In this document: positions 15,600 through 23,115 of the stretch, piece after piece
Layout of the letters: the number at the start of each line of letters is the position of its first letter
Numbering within the stretch: the stretch's first letter is position 1
NCBI GenBank assembly: GCA_028873795.1
Contig: JAPPNP010000039.1
Coordinates: 1 to 51,498, forward strand
Length of the DNA: 51,498 bases
Reading direction: 5' to 3'
Source of the DNA: Chloroflexota bacterium
GTDB lineage: Bacteria > Chloroflexota > UBA11872
Translations under genes and position numbers: made by a program
The notes under the pieces: generated by a model
The model's database searches: none
What the model saw: only the letters and a program-made list of their open reading frames with translations
What the model was told of the DNA's origin: nothing

Positions 15600-16462
15600 A
15601 GGGCGCGTCGTTTTGGAGTGAGCGGCAATATAAGAGTGAAATCGATGATGAAGGTGTGTTAAATGGAATAATCGCCATGTTGATCGATCGGGTGGACCAC
15701 AGCGATGTGGCTGGTAATGCTTGTATATCGTGGAGTAGTCCCGTGCCGTGTTTTGGCGATGCGGAAAGATCCCGCGTAGCAACTTTGGGATTGAATCCTA
15801 GTAATCGGGAGTTCGAGGACGAATTGGGCAATGAGCTCACGGGCCCTGAACGACGCTTTCACACTCTCAGGTCCCTTGGATTGGATTCTTGGCTCGATGC
15901 TGATTCGCGCCATTTCGATCTGATGGTGGAAACCTGTCGAAGATATTTCTCAACTAACCCCTATGATCTGTGGTTTCGCAAGCTAGATCTTGTGCTGGAA
16001 GGGGCAAACGTGTCCTACTACGATCCAGTGCATATGGCCTGTCATTTGGATCTGGTTCCGTTTGCCACGTACAGTAAGTGGTCTGGGTTATCGACTCAAA
16101 TCAGTTCAAGTCTCATAACTGGCTTTGGGGACGTATTGGGGTTGGTGCTACGCGCCTCGACGATTCAGGTACTGATTCTGAACGGGATGTCAGTGATTCG
16201 CGGATTTCAAGAGTTTACCGGTGTTGAGCTTGAAGCCGAAGAGGCTCCTGCCTGGACATTGTCTCGTCGTTCACGGCGCGCTGTGACTGGTATTGCGTAT
16301 ACAGGCCAGGTGGATCGCGTTGGGGGCATCGGTCTCGATCGAGAGGTCAGGGTTTTAGGATTCAATCACAATCTCCAAGGCAGCTTTGGAGTGAGTCGCG
16401 ATACTACTGACGCAATTCGTTCTTGGATTGCCGATGAATGTCGTCACGTGGCATGGTTATAG
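15596..16462 (+). CDS. Uracil-DNA-glycosylase-like fold protein of the cassette
   Basis: 288 residues, low GC, starting within the stop of the thymidylate-synthase-like gene. I do not recognise a named family with certainty. The layout suggests the UDG superfamily: a first-strand motif 'ATLGLNPSNREF' (about 62-73; compare GINPG in MUG), a middle 'HLDLVPFATYSKW' (150-162), a strand 'VLILNG' (about 192-197) and a late 'GFNHNLQGSFGVS' (255-267), placed where UDGs have their HPSP-type loop. The classical catalytic Asp/Asn after the first motif is not clear. A role in handling a modified base or nucleotide is inferred from these motifs and the neighbours. It overlaps the third cassette gene by 25 bases, so the three are likely co-translated. 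Confidence 0.55.
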   Translation: MKGASFWSERQYKSEIDDEGVLNGIIAMLIDRVDHSDVAGNACISWSSPVPCFGDAERSRVATLGLNPSNREFEDELGNELTGPERRFHTLRSLGLDSWLDADSRHFDLMVETCRRYFSTNPYDLWFRKLDLVLEGANVSYYDPVHMACHLDLVPFATYSKWSGLSTQISSSLITGFGDVLGLVLRASTIQVLILNGMSVIRGFQEFTGVELEAEEAPAWTLSRRSRRAVTGIAYTGQVDRVGGIGLDREVRVLGFNHNLQGSFGVSRDTTDAIRSWIADECRHVAWL

Positions 16463-17385
16463 CAACAAGGCGGGACGTGGCTGCACGGTTTTGTGAAAGT
16501 CTTGATGCTTGCGATCCTCAGGTCGTCCGACTCCCGGGGATTCGTGATACAGGTGTGAGGGAAAGCCTGGGTATGCAGCTTGCTGAAAGCGTGCGGAGAG
16601 TACAGTATGTCGAGGTCATCGCAGAGCGCGATATAAGTTCGCGTCGATGTGACCCAGATGATGTGATGTTTGATCCGGTAAGGGCGGCGATAGTATGTCG
16701 ACGTCAGGGCATGTTCGACGAGGCATGTTGGTTGGTGTTCTTGTTTGTCCACTTTGGGAGGCACGTACGTTGGGGCTGGTCGTATGCGCGGGCCGTGTAT
16801 GGACGTTGTGGAGATGGAAGACGGTGGGATTGGCAGTCAACGAGTGCCGACCCGGCAGCTTTCCGCGCGTGGCTCGGGGCGAACCAAGACTCGGTGCGGA
16901 CGTACAATGGCGGAGGAGGGTTTGGAAATCATCGAAAATACGAGAGCCTTGACGCGCACTCGAACAGGGGGACGGGAGCAGCGGTTGAGACTTATGTGCA
17001 GTGGGTAGTGCGATGGCATGGTCATAGAGCACTGTTTCAGCAGGCAGTAGATTCGGCTGGCGGTGACAAAGGTGTGGCATTCGATTCTCTCTATCAGAGT
17101 ATGGATGGAGTTATTAGCTTTGGGCGGATGGCTAAGTTTGACTACCTTTGCATGCTGGGAAAGCTACATCTTGCTTGTGTCGAGCCTGCATCGCCCTATA
17201 TTCAATCTTCAACGGGGCCGCTGTATGGTGCTCGGCTGCTGTTTGGTTCAGAGTTGAGTCCTGGACAGTTGAACGAGATGACCGCGAGGCTCGCGACACA
17301 CTTGGGAGTCGGAATGCAAGTTCTGGAGGATGCGCTGTGCAACTGGCAAAAGAGCCCTGAGTGCTTCACTCCGTTTCGGGGATAG
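16438..17385 (+). CDS. Alpha-glutamyl/putrescinyl thymine pyrophosphorylase-like protein (clade 3 type)
   Basis: 315 residues. Conserved-looking blocks are 'LFVHFGRHVRWGW' (102-114), 'GFGNHRKYESLD' (161-172), 'KFDYLCMLGKL' (233-243) and 'GPLYGARLLFG' (260-270). I recall these from the bacterial protein group annotated as alpha-glutamyl/putrescinyl thymine pyrophosphorylase clade 3, related to phage enzymes that activate 5-hydroxymethyl pyrimidines in DNA for hypermodification. Family assignment is from memory and needs a profile search. ATG 16438 overlaps the previous gene by 25 bases; ATG 16453 (overlap 10) is also possible. It ends eight bases before the convergent antitoxin gene. With a hydroxymethylase-like and a UDG-like partner it could act on a hydroxymethylated base or nucleotide. 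Confidence 0.65.
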   Translation: MSSRGMVIATRRDVAARFCESLDACDPQVVRLPGIRDTGVRESLGMQLAESVRRVQYVEVIAERDISSRRCDPDDVMFDPVRAAIVCRRQGMFDEACWLVFLFVHFGRHVRWGWSYARAVYGRCGDGRRWDWQSTSADPAAFRAWLGANQDSVRTYNGGGGFGNHRKYESLDAHSNRGTGAAVETYVQWVVRWHGHRALFQQAVDSAGGDKGVAFDSLYQSMDGVISFGRMAKFDYLCMLGKLHLACVEPASPYIQSSTGPLYGARLLFGSELSPGQLNEMTARLATHLGVGMQVLEDALCNWQKSPECFTPFRG

Positions 17386-17393
17386 TCGACAAT

Positions 17394-18503
17394 TCAATCC
17401 TGCCATTGAAAGCGTCGTTTGAGGTTGTTCATGCGATGGTATCCGAGGCGGCCAGCATGTTGAAGCTGTCCGACTACAATTCCCGGCGAGATTCCGGCAT
17501 CGTGGGCGAGCCGGATGATCGAACGTGGCGTCAGGGGGATTGTTGAGAGGTCTCTCTGAAAGCTGTCGGGAATCAGAACGCGAGCCGCAAACTCATTCGC
17601 AGAGTCCTCGTTGGTCGACGGAGATTGCTCCAGCCCTTCGAGAATCCAATCGCCGCCCGAGTCTGGAGTGTCTGAAGTTGATGGGGGTGATTGATGCAGC
17701 ACCAAGTGTGCGGCTTCATGAAAGAATGTAAACCAGAAGTGGTCGTCGGAAAGGTACCGAAAGCTGAGTTGCAATATGGCCTTGCGCGGAGAGATGAATC
17801 TAGTGGCGCCGCTCGCACGACATCCGCTAGGGCATCGGACCACTACTACTGCGACCCCATTCGCCGCACAAATATCAACTAGCCTCGGAAGGAATCGTGC
17901 CGGGTCCTTCTGCCTAGTGAGGTTTCGAATCTCACGGAGCGAGCTCTGGAAGCCACGTGGATTCCAAGACGCGCAGGGGATTTCTTTTGCTTCGATTTCC
18001 CCTTGGCGGAGCCATGCAGCAACAGATGCAGGTCGTGAGTCAATGCTTGGAGAAGTGCGAAAGGCAGACATTGCCTGAGAACCGTGATAGTAGTTATTCC
18101 ATTGTGAGAGACTTGTCATTCCAAAGAATCTTAGACAAGTGGATAGTTCATCAGATGGGGATGGGGGAGGAGTGATCCATCCGAACCTGACCATATCGCT
18201 GAGAGGCAGTTCCCGAATCCAATCTACACCGGAACCTTCGGCCAACCGCTTAGTATCTTGACGATACTGAATGTCGCGGGACATCCAAAAGCTCACTGAA
18301 GCTCCGAGCACCGCTGTGATCCGTCGTGCGAGGCTAATCGTGATTGTGGTGCGCCCGTTGAGTAAGTCGTCGGTGTCTGACGGGGAAAGGCACGTGAGAT
18401 TTTCAAAATCCGCCCTTGAGATCTGACGCTCATTGAGAATATCCAATATGGTGTCGCCAGGTGATGATGCCCAATTCGGCCGGAATGGTTGAATGTTACT
18501 CAC
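17394..18503 (-). CDS. higA: HigA-family antitoxin with XRE helix-turn-helix and ImmA/IrrE zinc protease domain
   Basis: 369 residues. The N-terminus is a HigA-type helix-turn-helix (about 10-80: 'PGDTILDILNERQISRADF', 'SLARRITAVLGASVSFW'), which would bind the toxin-antitoxin promoter. The C-terminal half is an ImmA/IrrE metallopeptidase domain with HEAAH (262-266) and a downstream E304 in 'NEFAARVLIP'. The tail 'ISPGIVVGQLQHAGRLGY' is typical of this two-domain antitoxin class. The start is GTG 18503 with AGGAG seven bases upstream. It overlaps the end of the toxin gene by eight bases. Toxin-first order is characteristic of hig systems. Lower GC than the genome. It lies tail to tail with the base-modification-like cassette, perhaps stabilising it. 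Confidence 0.88.
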   Translation of the reverse strand: MSNIQPFRPNWASSPGDTILDILNERQISRADFENLTCLSPSDTDDLLNGRTTITISLARRITAVLGASVSFWMSRDIQYRQDTKRLAEGSGVDWIRELPLSDMVRFGWITPPPSPSDELSTCLRFFGMTSLSQWNNYYHGSQAMSAFRTSPSIDSRPASVAAWLRQGEIEAKEIPCASWNPRGFQSSLREIRNLTRQKDPARFLPRLVDICAANGVAVVVVRCPSGCRASGATRFISPRKAILQLSFRYLSDDHFWFTFFHEAAHLVLHQSPPSTSDTPDSGGDWILEGLEQSPSTNEDSANEFAARVLIPDSFQRDLSTIPLTPRSIIRLAHDAGISPGIVVGQLQHAGRLGYHRMNNLKRRFQWQD

Positions 18504-18825
18504 ATACGACTCCTAATTGAATCAGCTGAAGTCGGATAACTTGTTGCCAGTCTACCGTGCCTTGCGGTGTAAGAGGATTCTGGGGATGATTTGGCGCGAG
18601 GAGAAGTTGATGACAGTTTGTTAGATCGATTACAAGAAATTCAATTTCGTCGCCAGCTACGATTCGAGGATTGCCAACTAACAGGTCATCGATTCCTGAT
18701 GCAGCCCGAATGTCTGCCAATCGGTGTCGCAATGTCCTAGCCACAGGTGGTGGTAGGTCCCTCGCAGCGTGTTCGGGGATTTCGCATAGACAGCGGAGAT
18801 ACTTTGAGGCGAAGGCAAGTTCCAT
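18496..18825 (-). CDS. higB: HigB/RelE-type toxin (killer protein family)
   Basis: 109 residues starting 'MELAFASKYLRCLCE', with 'RTLRHRLADIRAA', 'VGNPR' and the ending 'DWQQVIRLQLIQLGV', the pattern of the RelE/ParE-superfamily toxins paired with ImmA-containing HigA antitoxins. Members cut mRNA on the ribosome or otherwise block translation. The usual basic catalytic residues are hard to place and 'GDEIEF' replaces a more basic strand, so activity may be reduced. It is the first gene of the pair, and the antitoxin start overlaps its stop. The promoter is presumably within 18826-18950. Confidence 0.82.
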   Translation of the reverse strand: MELAFASKYLRCLCEIPEHAARDLPPPVARTLRHRLADIRAASGIDDLLVGNPRIVAGDEIEFLVIDLTNCHQLLLAPNHPQNPLTPQGTVDWQQVIRLQLIQLGVVCE

Positions 18826-19127
18826 ACTCGATGGATTCCAGAGGTCGCGGTGCTCTAAAGATCATCTGTCAAGCGAGGATTGATGGCCCGCGAGGCTAGC
18901 TACGATAAGTAGGCTATCGCGAGTAGTGTAGGGGGGTGTGACGGATGGTGCAAGCGCCAACTGAGACACAACTTAAAGGCTCTCTTGGCAACCTGTGGCG
19001 AGTGTGGCGGCAGATGGTCTCGTGGTGTGACTGGTCCTTGTCGTGCATGTAGCCGGTTGCTTCGCGCGCTTTGCAAGCGCGCATTGCGGCGATCTGCCTG
19101 AATCCCGTGTCCTGCGACGAGAGTGGA
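18826..19127. other. Right flank of the island, no gene seen
   Basis: 302 bases with no supportable gene. It should contain the promoter for the toxin-antitoxin pair (minus strand). A palindrome, GCGCGC arms around TTTGCAA, lies at 19064-19082; it resembles a tRNA anticodon arm but no complete tRNA can be folded around it. GC returns to the genome level near 19050. Confidence 0.45.
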
Positions 19128-19817
19128 TTACGGGTCCGTTCGTTGTGATTCTTGGCCGAGCAGCTTGAGCGCGCGGTCTGCAATGGTGGCGACGATTTCG
19201 TCGAACGCCGCCGCGCCCATCTCGCGTGAGGCCGTCTCAACCGGATTCAATCCGAGAATGCCCTGCGCCTCCAGGTCCAGATCGGACCGGACCTTGGTCA
19301 GGTCGACGAGGTCCGGGTCCACGTGACAGAGGACGCTGGTTTCCCATTTCGCCGCGTGGTCGAAGGGATACTCCTCGTCGTCGATTGCCGCATTGTCGGG
19401 CAGGATCCAGAGCGAGATTCCCGCGGCGTCGGCGGCCGGGCGCGCGCCGCGTTCCAGCGCGGCCAGGTGATCGGGGTTCCCGTGGCCCGAGATGATCACC
19501 ACCACGGCGAAGCCCTCCTCCGCCAGCTGCGCCACGTATTCGTGCGCCAAGGATTCGAGCGTGGCGGCCGAAATCTCGATTGTGTGACCGAAGCCGGCTT
19601 GAGGTTTCATCGTCCCGTGTCCGCAATACAGCGTCGGCAGCGAGATGGCGCCGATGCGGTCGGCCACGGCGTCGGCGAAGGCGGCGGCCTTCAATCCGTC
19701 GAGGCCGATTGCCGCGTGATAGCCGTGCCACTCCAGGGCGCCCCACGGGAGCACCGCCACGGGCACTTTGGCGCGAATGGCCTCGATTTCGTCCGGTCGC
19801 AAGCGTTCGTATTTCAT
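19128..19817 (-). CDS. Creatininase family amidohydrolase
   Basis: 229 residues of the creatininase/MftE/FAPy-deformylase superfamily, which open cyclic amides or hydrolyse small amides with two metal ions. The N-terminal block 'PWGALEWHGYHAAIGLD' supplies E29, H31, H34 and D40; 'SGHGNPDHL' (H112) and 'AKWETS' complete the family pattern. ATG 19817 is supported by GGAGG eight bases upstream; the frame continues upstream, but only into the divergent gene's leader. It is divergent from the RraA-like gene, and the two probably share regulation. Its 3' end is the sequence also found as a relic at 14109, so the low-GC island sits directly at its tail. Substrate unknown: creatinine-like cyclic amides or other amides. 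Confidence 0.87.
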   Translation of the reverse strand: MKYERLRPDEIEAIRAKVPVAVLPWGALEWHGYHAAIGLDGLKAAAFADAVADRIGAISLPTLYCGHGTMKPQAGFGHTIEISAATLESLAHEYVAQLAEEGFAVVVIISGHGNPDHLAALERGARPAADAAGISLWILPDNAAIDDEEYPFDHAAKWETSVLCHVDPDLVDLTKVRSDLDLEAQGILGLNPVETASREMGAAAFDEIVATIADRALKLLGQESQRTDP

Positions 19818-19959
19818 GGTGCGGCCTCCGGCTCCGGCGGCGGGCCGGGAGCGTATCAGAACTACGGCATGGAACTGCCAAGCGCCGTACTTGCGCGCCG
19901 CCGCCGCCGTGCGTAGGTTCGGGGATTCACCGCACCCGCACCACGATTCGAGCGAAGCC
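19818..19959. promoter_or_regulatory. Divergent promoter region for creatininase and RraA-like genes
   Basis: A 142-base gap separates two start codons pointing away from each other, so both promoters must be inside or reach into it. It contains a GC-rich run (CGGCGGCGGGCCGGG) and no obvious consensus box; no regulator gene is adjacent. Confidence 0.45.
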
Positions 19960-20634
19960 ATGACCGAGCTGGATCCGGCGATCCTCGACGGCCTGCTGGA
20001 GTACGACACCCCGACCATCTGCAACGCCATCGAAGAGATGGAGGTGCGCGACCCGGTCGACGGCTACATGGGCTGGGACGTTCGCTGCATGTACCCGGAC
20101 CTTGGCCGCATGGTGGGCTATGCCGTCACGGCGACGGGCCGCAGCACCGTGCCCGGATCGCCGCAGAAAGGCGACGGATTTCCCCAGTGGTTCGAGCTGG
20201 TCGAGAAGTCTCCCAAGCCGGCGGTGCTCGTGTTGAAGGACGTGGGCCCCGACCGCTACCGTTCCGCCCATTGCGGCGACGTGATGGTCACGATTTCGCT
20301 GGCCTTGGGCGCCATTGGGCTGGTGACCGACGGCGGAGTGCGCGACTTCGAGACCGTGCATGAGCTCGGCTTTCGCTACTTCGCCTCGGGCCTGGTGGCC
20401 GCGCATGGCACGCCCGAAATCGTGCAGGCCGGGCTGGACGTCACCATCAGCGGCACACTCGTGCGCACCGGCGACATCATCCACGCCGACGTCAACGGGG
20501 TCGCCGTGCTGCCGCCGGAGCATTGCGCCGAAATCCTGGAGCGTTGTCCCGGTGTGCTCGAAATCGAGGAGCGTCGTCGCGACCTGGCGAACTCCCCCGG
20601 ATTCAAGGCCGCGGACCTGCGGAATATGCCCTAG
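19960..20634 (+). CDS. RraA-like / HMG aldolase family protein
   Basis: 224 residues of the RraA fold, which includes 4-hydroxy-4-methyl-2-oxoglutarate aldolase and oxaloacetate decarboxylase as well as the RNase E inhibitor RraA. The aldolase signature 'GLVTDGGVRDFETV' carries D124, R128 and D129, the divalent-metal and pyruvate site; 'CGDVMV' (105-110) and 'ISGTLVRTGDIIHAD' follow the family. Catabolic members use these residues, so an aldolase or decarboxylase role is more likely than RNase E control. ATG 19960 is chosen because the open upstream frame would cover the divergent promoter. Often found beside dehydrogenases and transporters for sugar acids, as here. Confidence 0.88.
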   Translation: MTELDPAILDGLLEYDTPTICNAIEEMEVRDPVDGYMGWDVRCMYPDLGRMVGYAVTATGRSTVPGSPQKGDGFPQWFELVEKSPKPAVLVLKDVGPDRYRSAHCGDVMVTISLALGAIGLVTDGGVRDFETVHELGFRYFASGLVAAHGTPEIVQAGLDVTISGTLVRTGDIIHADVNGVAVLPPEHCAEILERCPGVLEIEERRRDLANSPGFKAADLRNMP

Positions 20635-20647
20635 GCGCGCTCGACGG

Positions 20648-21586
20648 TCAGCCTTCCAACAGCCGCCCGCGAATCCGCAGGAACCAGAACACGAAGAACG
20701 CCGTGATCAGCAAGATCATCACGGCGGACGCGGCCGAGATGCCGAAATTGAAGCCGATGAACGCCTCGCGATAGGTGAGCAGCGGCAGCACCATCGTCGT
20801 ATCGCCAGGGCCGCCGCCGGTCGTCAGGAACGGCAGATCCCAATTGCGGAAGGTATAGATCGTGTCCAGCAGCAGGATCGTGAGGATCGTGGGCCCCATG
20901 GCTGGCAGCGTGATGTGGCGAAAGCGCCGCCAGCGCCCGGCGCCGTCAACCGAGGCCGCTTCGTAGTGGTCCTTGGGAATGCTCTGCAAGCCCGCCAGCC
21001 ACATGATCATGGTCAGGGGATAGCCGCCCCACCCGTTGGTGGCGATGAGCGCGGGCATGGCCAGCTTGAAATCGCCAAACCACTCCGGGGGCGGGCAGCA
21101 CTCCACGATGCCGAGGGTCCGCAGCATGCTGTTGAACCCGCCGCGATGGTCGAGCAGCAGCACCCAGGTGATGGCGACAACCGCCGGGATGATCAGCCAC
21201 GGCGTGATGAAGATGGCCCGGAAGAAGGTGCGCAGCGACCCGCGCATGCGTGACGTGAGCAGCAGCGCCAGGCCGCCGCCCACGATCTGATGAATGATCA
21301 GGCTGGCACCCACGAATATGATCGAGTTCATCAGCGCGATCCAAAACAGCTCCTTCTGAAACAGGTCGGCGTAGTTCTCGAAGCCGACGAACCGCTCCCC
21401 GACGCGTGCGAACAAGTCTTGGAACAGGCTCATGTGGAACATGCGGCCCATGGGAAAGACCATCAAGACCGCCATCACCAGGATTGCCGGAGCGACGAAG
21501 GCATAGGGCATGAGCGCCCGCCGCAATGACCCGCGTCGCCTCGGGGCAGTGCCGCCTGACGTCGACGGGGCTACCGAGTCGGCCAT
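20648..21586 (-). CDS. Sugar ABC transporter permease, MalF/UgpA type
   Basis: 312 residues with six predicted membrane helices after a basic N-terminus. The cytoplasmic EAA loop 'EAASVDGAGRWRRFRHITLP' (about 205-225), which docks the ATPase, is intact. It pairs with the permease at 23116 and the binding protein at 21693 to form a CUT1-type importer for oligosaccharides, glycerol-phosphates or polyols. On this strand it is the last of the three genes, 106 bases after the binding-protein gene, with an imperfect hairpin in that gap. No ATPase gene is present; a shared MsmK-like ATPase elsewhere is likely. Confidence 0.92.
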   Translation of the reverse strand: MADSVAPSTSGGTAPRRRGSLRRALMPYAFVAPAILVMAVLMVFPMGRMFHMSLFQDLFARVGERFVGFENYADLFQKELFWIALMNSIIFVGASLIIHQIVGGGLALLLTSRMRGSLRTFFRAIFITPWLIIPAVVAITWVLLLDHRGGFNSMLRTLGIVECCPPPEWFGDFKLAMPALIATNGWGGYPLTMIMWLAGLQSIPKDHYEAASVDGAGRWRRFRHITLPAMGPTILTILLLDTIYTFRNWDLPFLTTGGGPGDTTMVLPLLTYREAFIGFNFGISAASAVMILLITAFFVFWFLRIRGRLLEG

Positions 21587-21626
21587 AGCGAGAGCTAGGT
21601 CCTCAAGGCTTTCGCGCTCGGCTCAC

Positions 21627-21661
21627 TTGGGGAGCGCGGGCCGAAGCCCGCGCCCCCAAGA
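21627..21661 (-). terminator. Imperfect hairpin between binding-protein and permease genes
   Basis: Arms CTTGGGGAGCGCGGGC and GCCCGCGCCCCCAAG pair with one bulged base around CGAA. Lying in the 106-base gap after the binding-protein gene, it could stabilise or partly terminate the message so that binding protein is made in excess over permease, as is usual for such operons. Confidence 0.5.
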
Positions 21662-21692
21662 GCCGCACTCGCTGCCACAGCGAGCGAACGGC

Positions 21693-23015
21693 CTAGCCGC
21701 TGACCGATTCGTTCCATTCCGCCTCGGTGCGGTCCAGGACCTCCTGATACGAGGCCGTACCGTTGATGGCGTCGTGAATGTGGCGCACGAAGATCAGGCG
21801 CTCATCACCCAGGCCCTCGTGGCCCTGCGCGCCATCGAAGGTGGCCCACTTGATCGCCTCGCTCACCAGACCGCTCATCTTGCCCTCGGCGTAGGTCGGC
21901 GACGCGTTCTTGTTGGCCGGAACCTGGTTCCCCAGACCGGCAAGCAGGGTATTGCCCTCCACGCCGGCGATCCACGCCAAAAAGTCGAAGGCTTCCTGCG
22001 GGTGCTCGGTGCGGTCGGCAATGCTGTTGCGCCAGCCGAAGGTGAATCCGGCCCGCTTTGCGGGACCTTCCAGCGGCGGACCGACGAAGAAACTGAGATC
22101 TTCGCGGCTCAAATAGCCGTTGAAGTGCGCCGAGTTGTCGTAGAACATGCCGCTCAAGCCTGAGCCGAAGTTCTCGATCAGCGTTTGCTCGGTGCCGTTC
22201 AGGCTGCCCGGCGCGACCATGCCCTCCTTGAGCTCCATGTCGAGCACGTAGCTCAGGGCCGCCAGGCCCTCCGAGGTATTGGCTTCGAAGCTGAGGTCGT
22301 CGTCGTTCTCCACCTCGCCGCCCGCTTGCCAGATCTGCGGATACAGGTGGCTGTAGACCTGCGGATTCTCCAAACTCCAGGCGTGCGAGATGCCGTATTG
22401 GCCCGCGTCCGGGTTTGTGACCTGCTTGCCGATCTCGATGTGCTCGTCCCAGGTTTGCGGCGGCCCGTCCACGCCCGCCGCCTCGAACGTGCCCTCGTTG
22501 TAGTGGGTAAGCCCGGCGATCGTGGACATCGGCACGACGATGATCTTGTCCTCAATCCGGTTCTTGAGCGGCTCCGCGTACTCCGACCAGTCGAAGTTTG
22601 CGGCGTTGGACATGCTCTCGACTTCCCGAATCATGCCCTGGTCCCAGAAGTCGCCGAGCTGCCAGAAGCCGATCTGGATGCAGTCCGGCAGCGCCCCGGC
22701 GGCGTGCAAGGTGATCATCTTGTCCTGGGCCTGGCTGAATCCAAGGTTCTGGGGCTCCACTTGGATATGGGGTACGGCTGCGTGGAAGGCGTCCAGAATC
22801 TGAGCGGCCTCGGCTTCGCCGACCTCAGAAAACGCCCAGTTCAGATACTCGATCGTGACGGTTTCCCGTTCCCCACCGTCCATGGCGGCGGTCGTGGTCG
22901 TGGTCTCGGCCTCGTCCTCGCCACAGGCCGCCAGCAGCGACGCGGCGGTGGCGCCGACGGCCACGCCAAAGCCGGCAGCCATCAACGACCGCCGACTGAA
23001 TTTGCGTGAATTCAT
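21693..23015 (-). CDS. Family 1 extracellular solute-binding lipoprotein (sugar importer)
   Basis: 440 residues. The N-terminus 'NSRKFSRRSLMAAGFG...LLAACGED' is a lipoprotein signal with a twin-arginine-like RR and lipobox LAAC, followed by an acidic and threonine-rich linker. The mature part is a family 1 sugar-binding protein: 'EYLNWAF', 'FHAAVPHIQVEPQ', 'TWDEHIEIGKQV' and 'EAFDFLAWIAG'. ATG 23015 is fixed by a strong AGGAGGTG five bases upstream; a longer open frame is ignored. It lies between the two permease genes and would capture the substrate outside the membrane. Substrate not determinable by eye; neighbours suggest a sugar or sugar-acid conjugate. Confidence 0.93.
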   Translation of the reverse strand: MNSRKFSRRSLMAAGFGVAVGATAASLLAACGEDEAETTTTTAAMDGGERETVTIEYLNWAFSEVGEAEAAQILDAFHAAVPHIQVEPQNLGFSQAQDKMITLHAAGALPDCIQIGFWQLGDFWDQGMIREVESMSNAANFDWSEYAEPLKNRIEDKIIVVPMSTIAGLTHYNEGTFEAAGVDGPPQTWDEHIEIGKQVTNPDAGQYGISHAWSLENPQVYSHLYPQIWQAGGEVENDDDLSFEANTSEGLAALSYVLDMELKEGMVAPGSLNGTEQTLIENFGSGLSGMFYDNSAHFNGYLSREDLSFFVGPPLEGPAKRAGFTFGWRNSIADRTEHPQEAFDFLAWIAGVEGNTLLAGLGNQVPANKNASPTYAEGKMSGLVSEAIKWATFDGAQGHEGLGDERLIFVRHIHDAINGTASYQEVLDRTEAEWNESVSG

Positions 23016-23115
23016 ATACACCTCCTGTCCGTCGTGGTTTCGGGCGCCCGGCCCGCGGAGCCGAGCACCGCAGTCGATCAGCGTTGCTCGATACGCCACC
23101 TCCTCCCCTGCACGG

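Larger units (their letters stand above)
14190..19127. other. Low-GC accessory island with modification-like cassette and toxin-antitoxin
   Basis: Between the creatininase relic and the intact creatininase gene the sequence is plainly richer in A and T than either flank (for example around 14880-15060 and 17700-18200), and codon choice changes with it. Gene content is accessory: thymidylate-synthase-like, UDG-like and aGPT-Pplase-like genes and a toxin-antitoxin pair. No integrase, transposase or terminal inverted repeats were found, so the mechanism of entry is unknown; edges are approximate. Confidence 0.7.

Noticed and set aside
19040-19125. A tRNA-like anticodon arm (GCGCGC around TTTGCAA) near the island's right edge, suggesting a tRNA attachment site.
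   Set aside because: On neither strand can I fold a matching acceptor stem, D-arm and T-arm with GTTCGA-type loop. It is probably just a hairpin.
14190-19127. Prophage remnant.
   Set aside because: No integrase, structural, lysis or replication gene is present; only enzyme-like and toxin-antitoxin genes.
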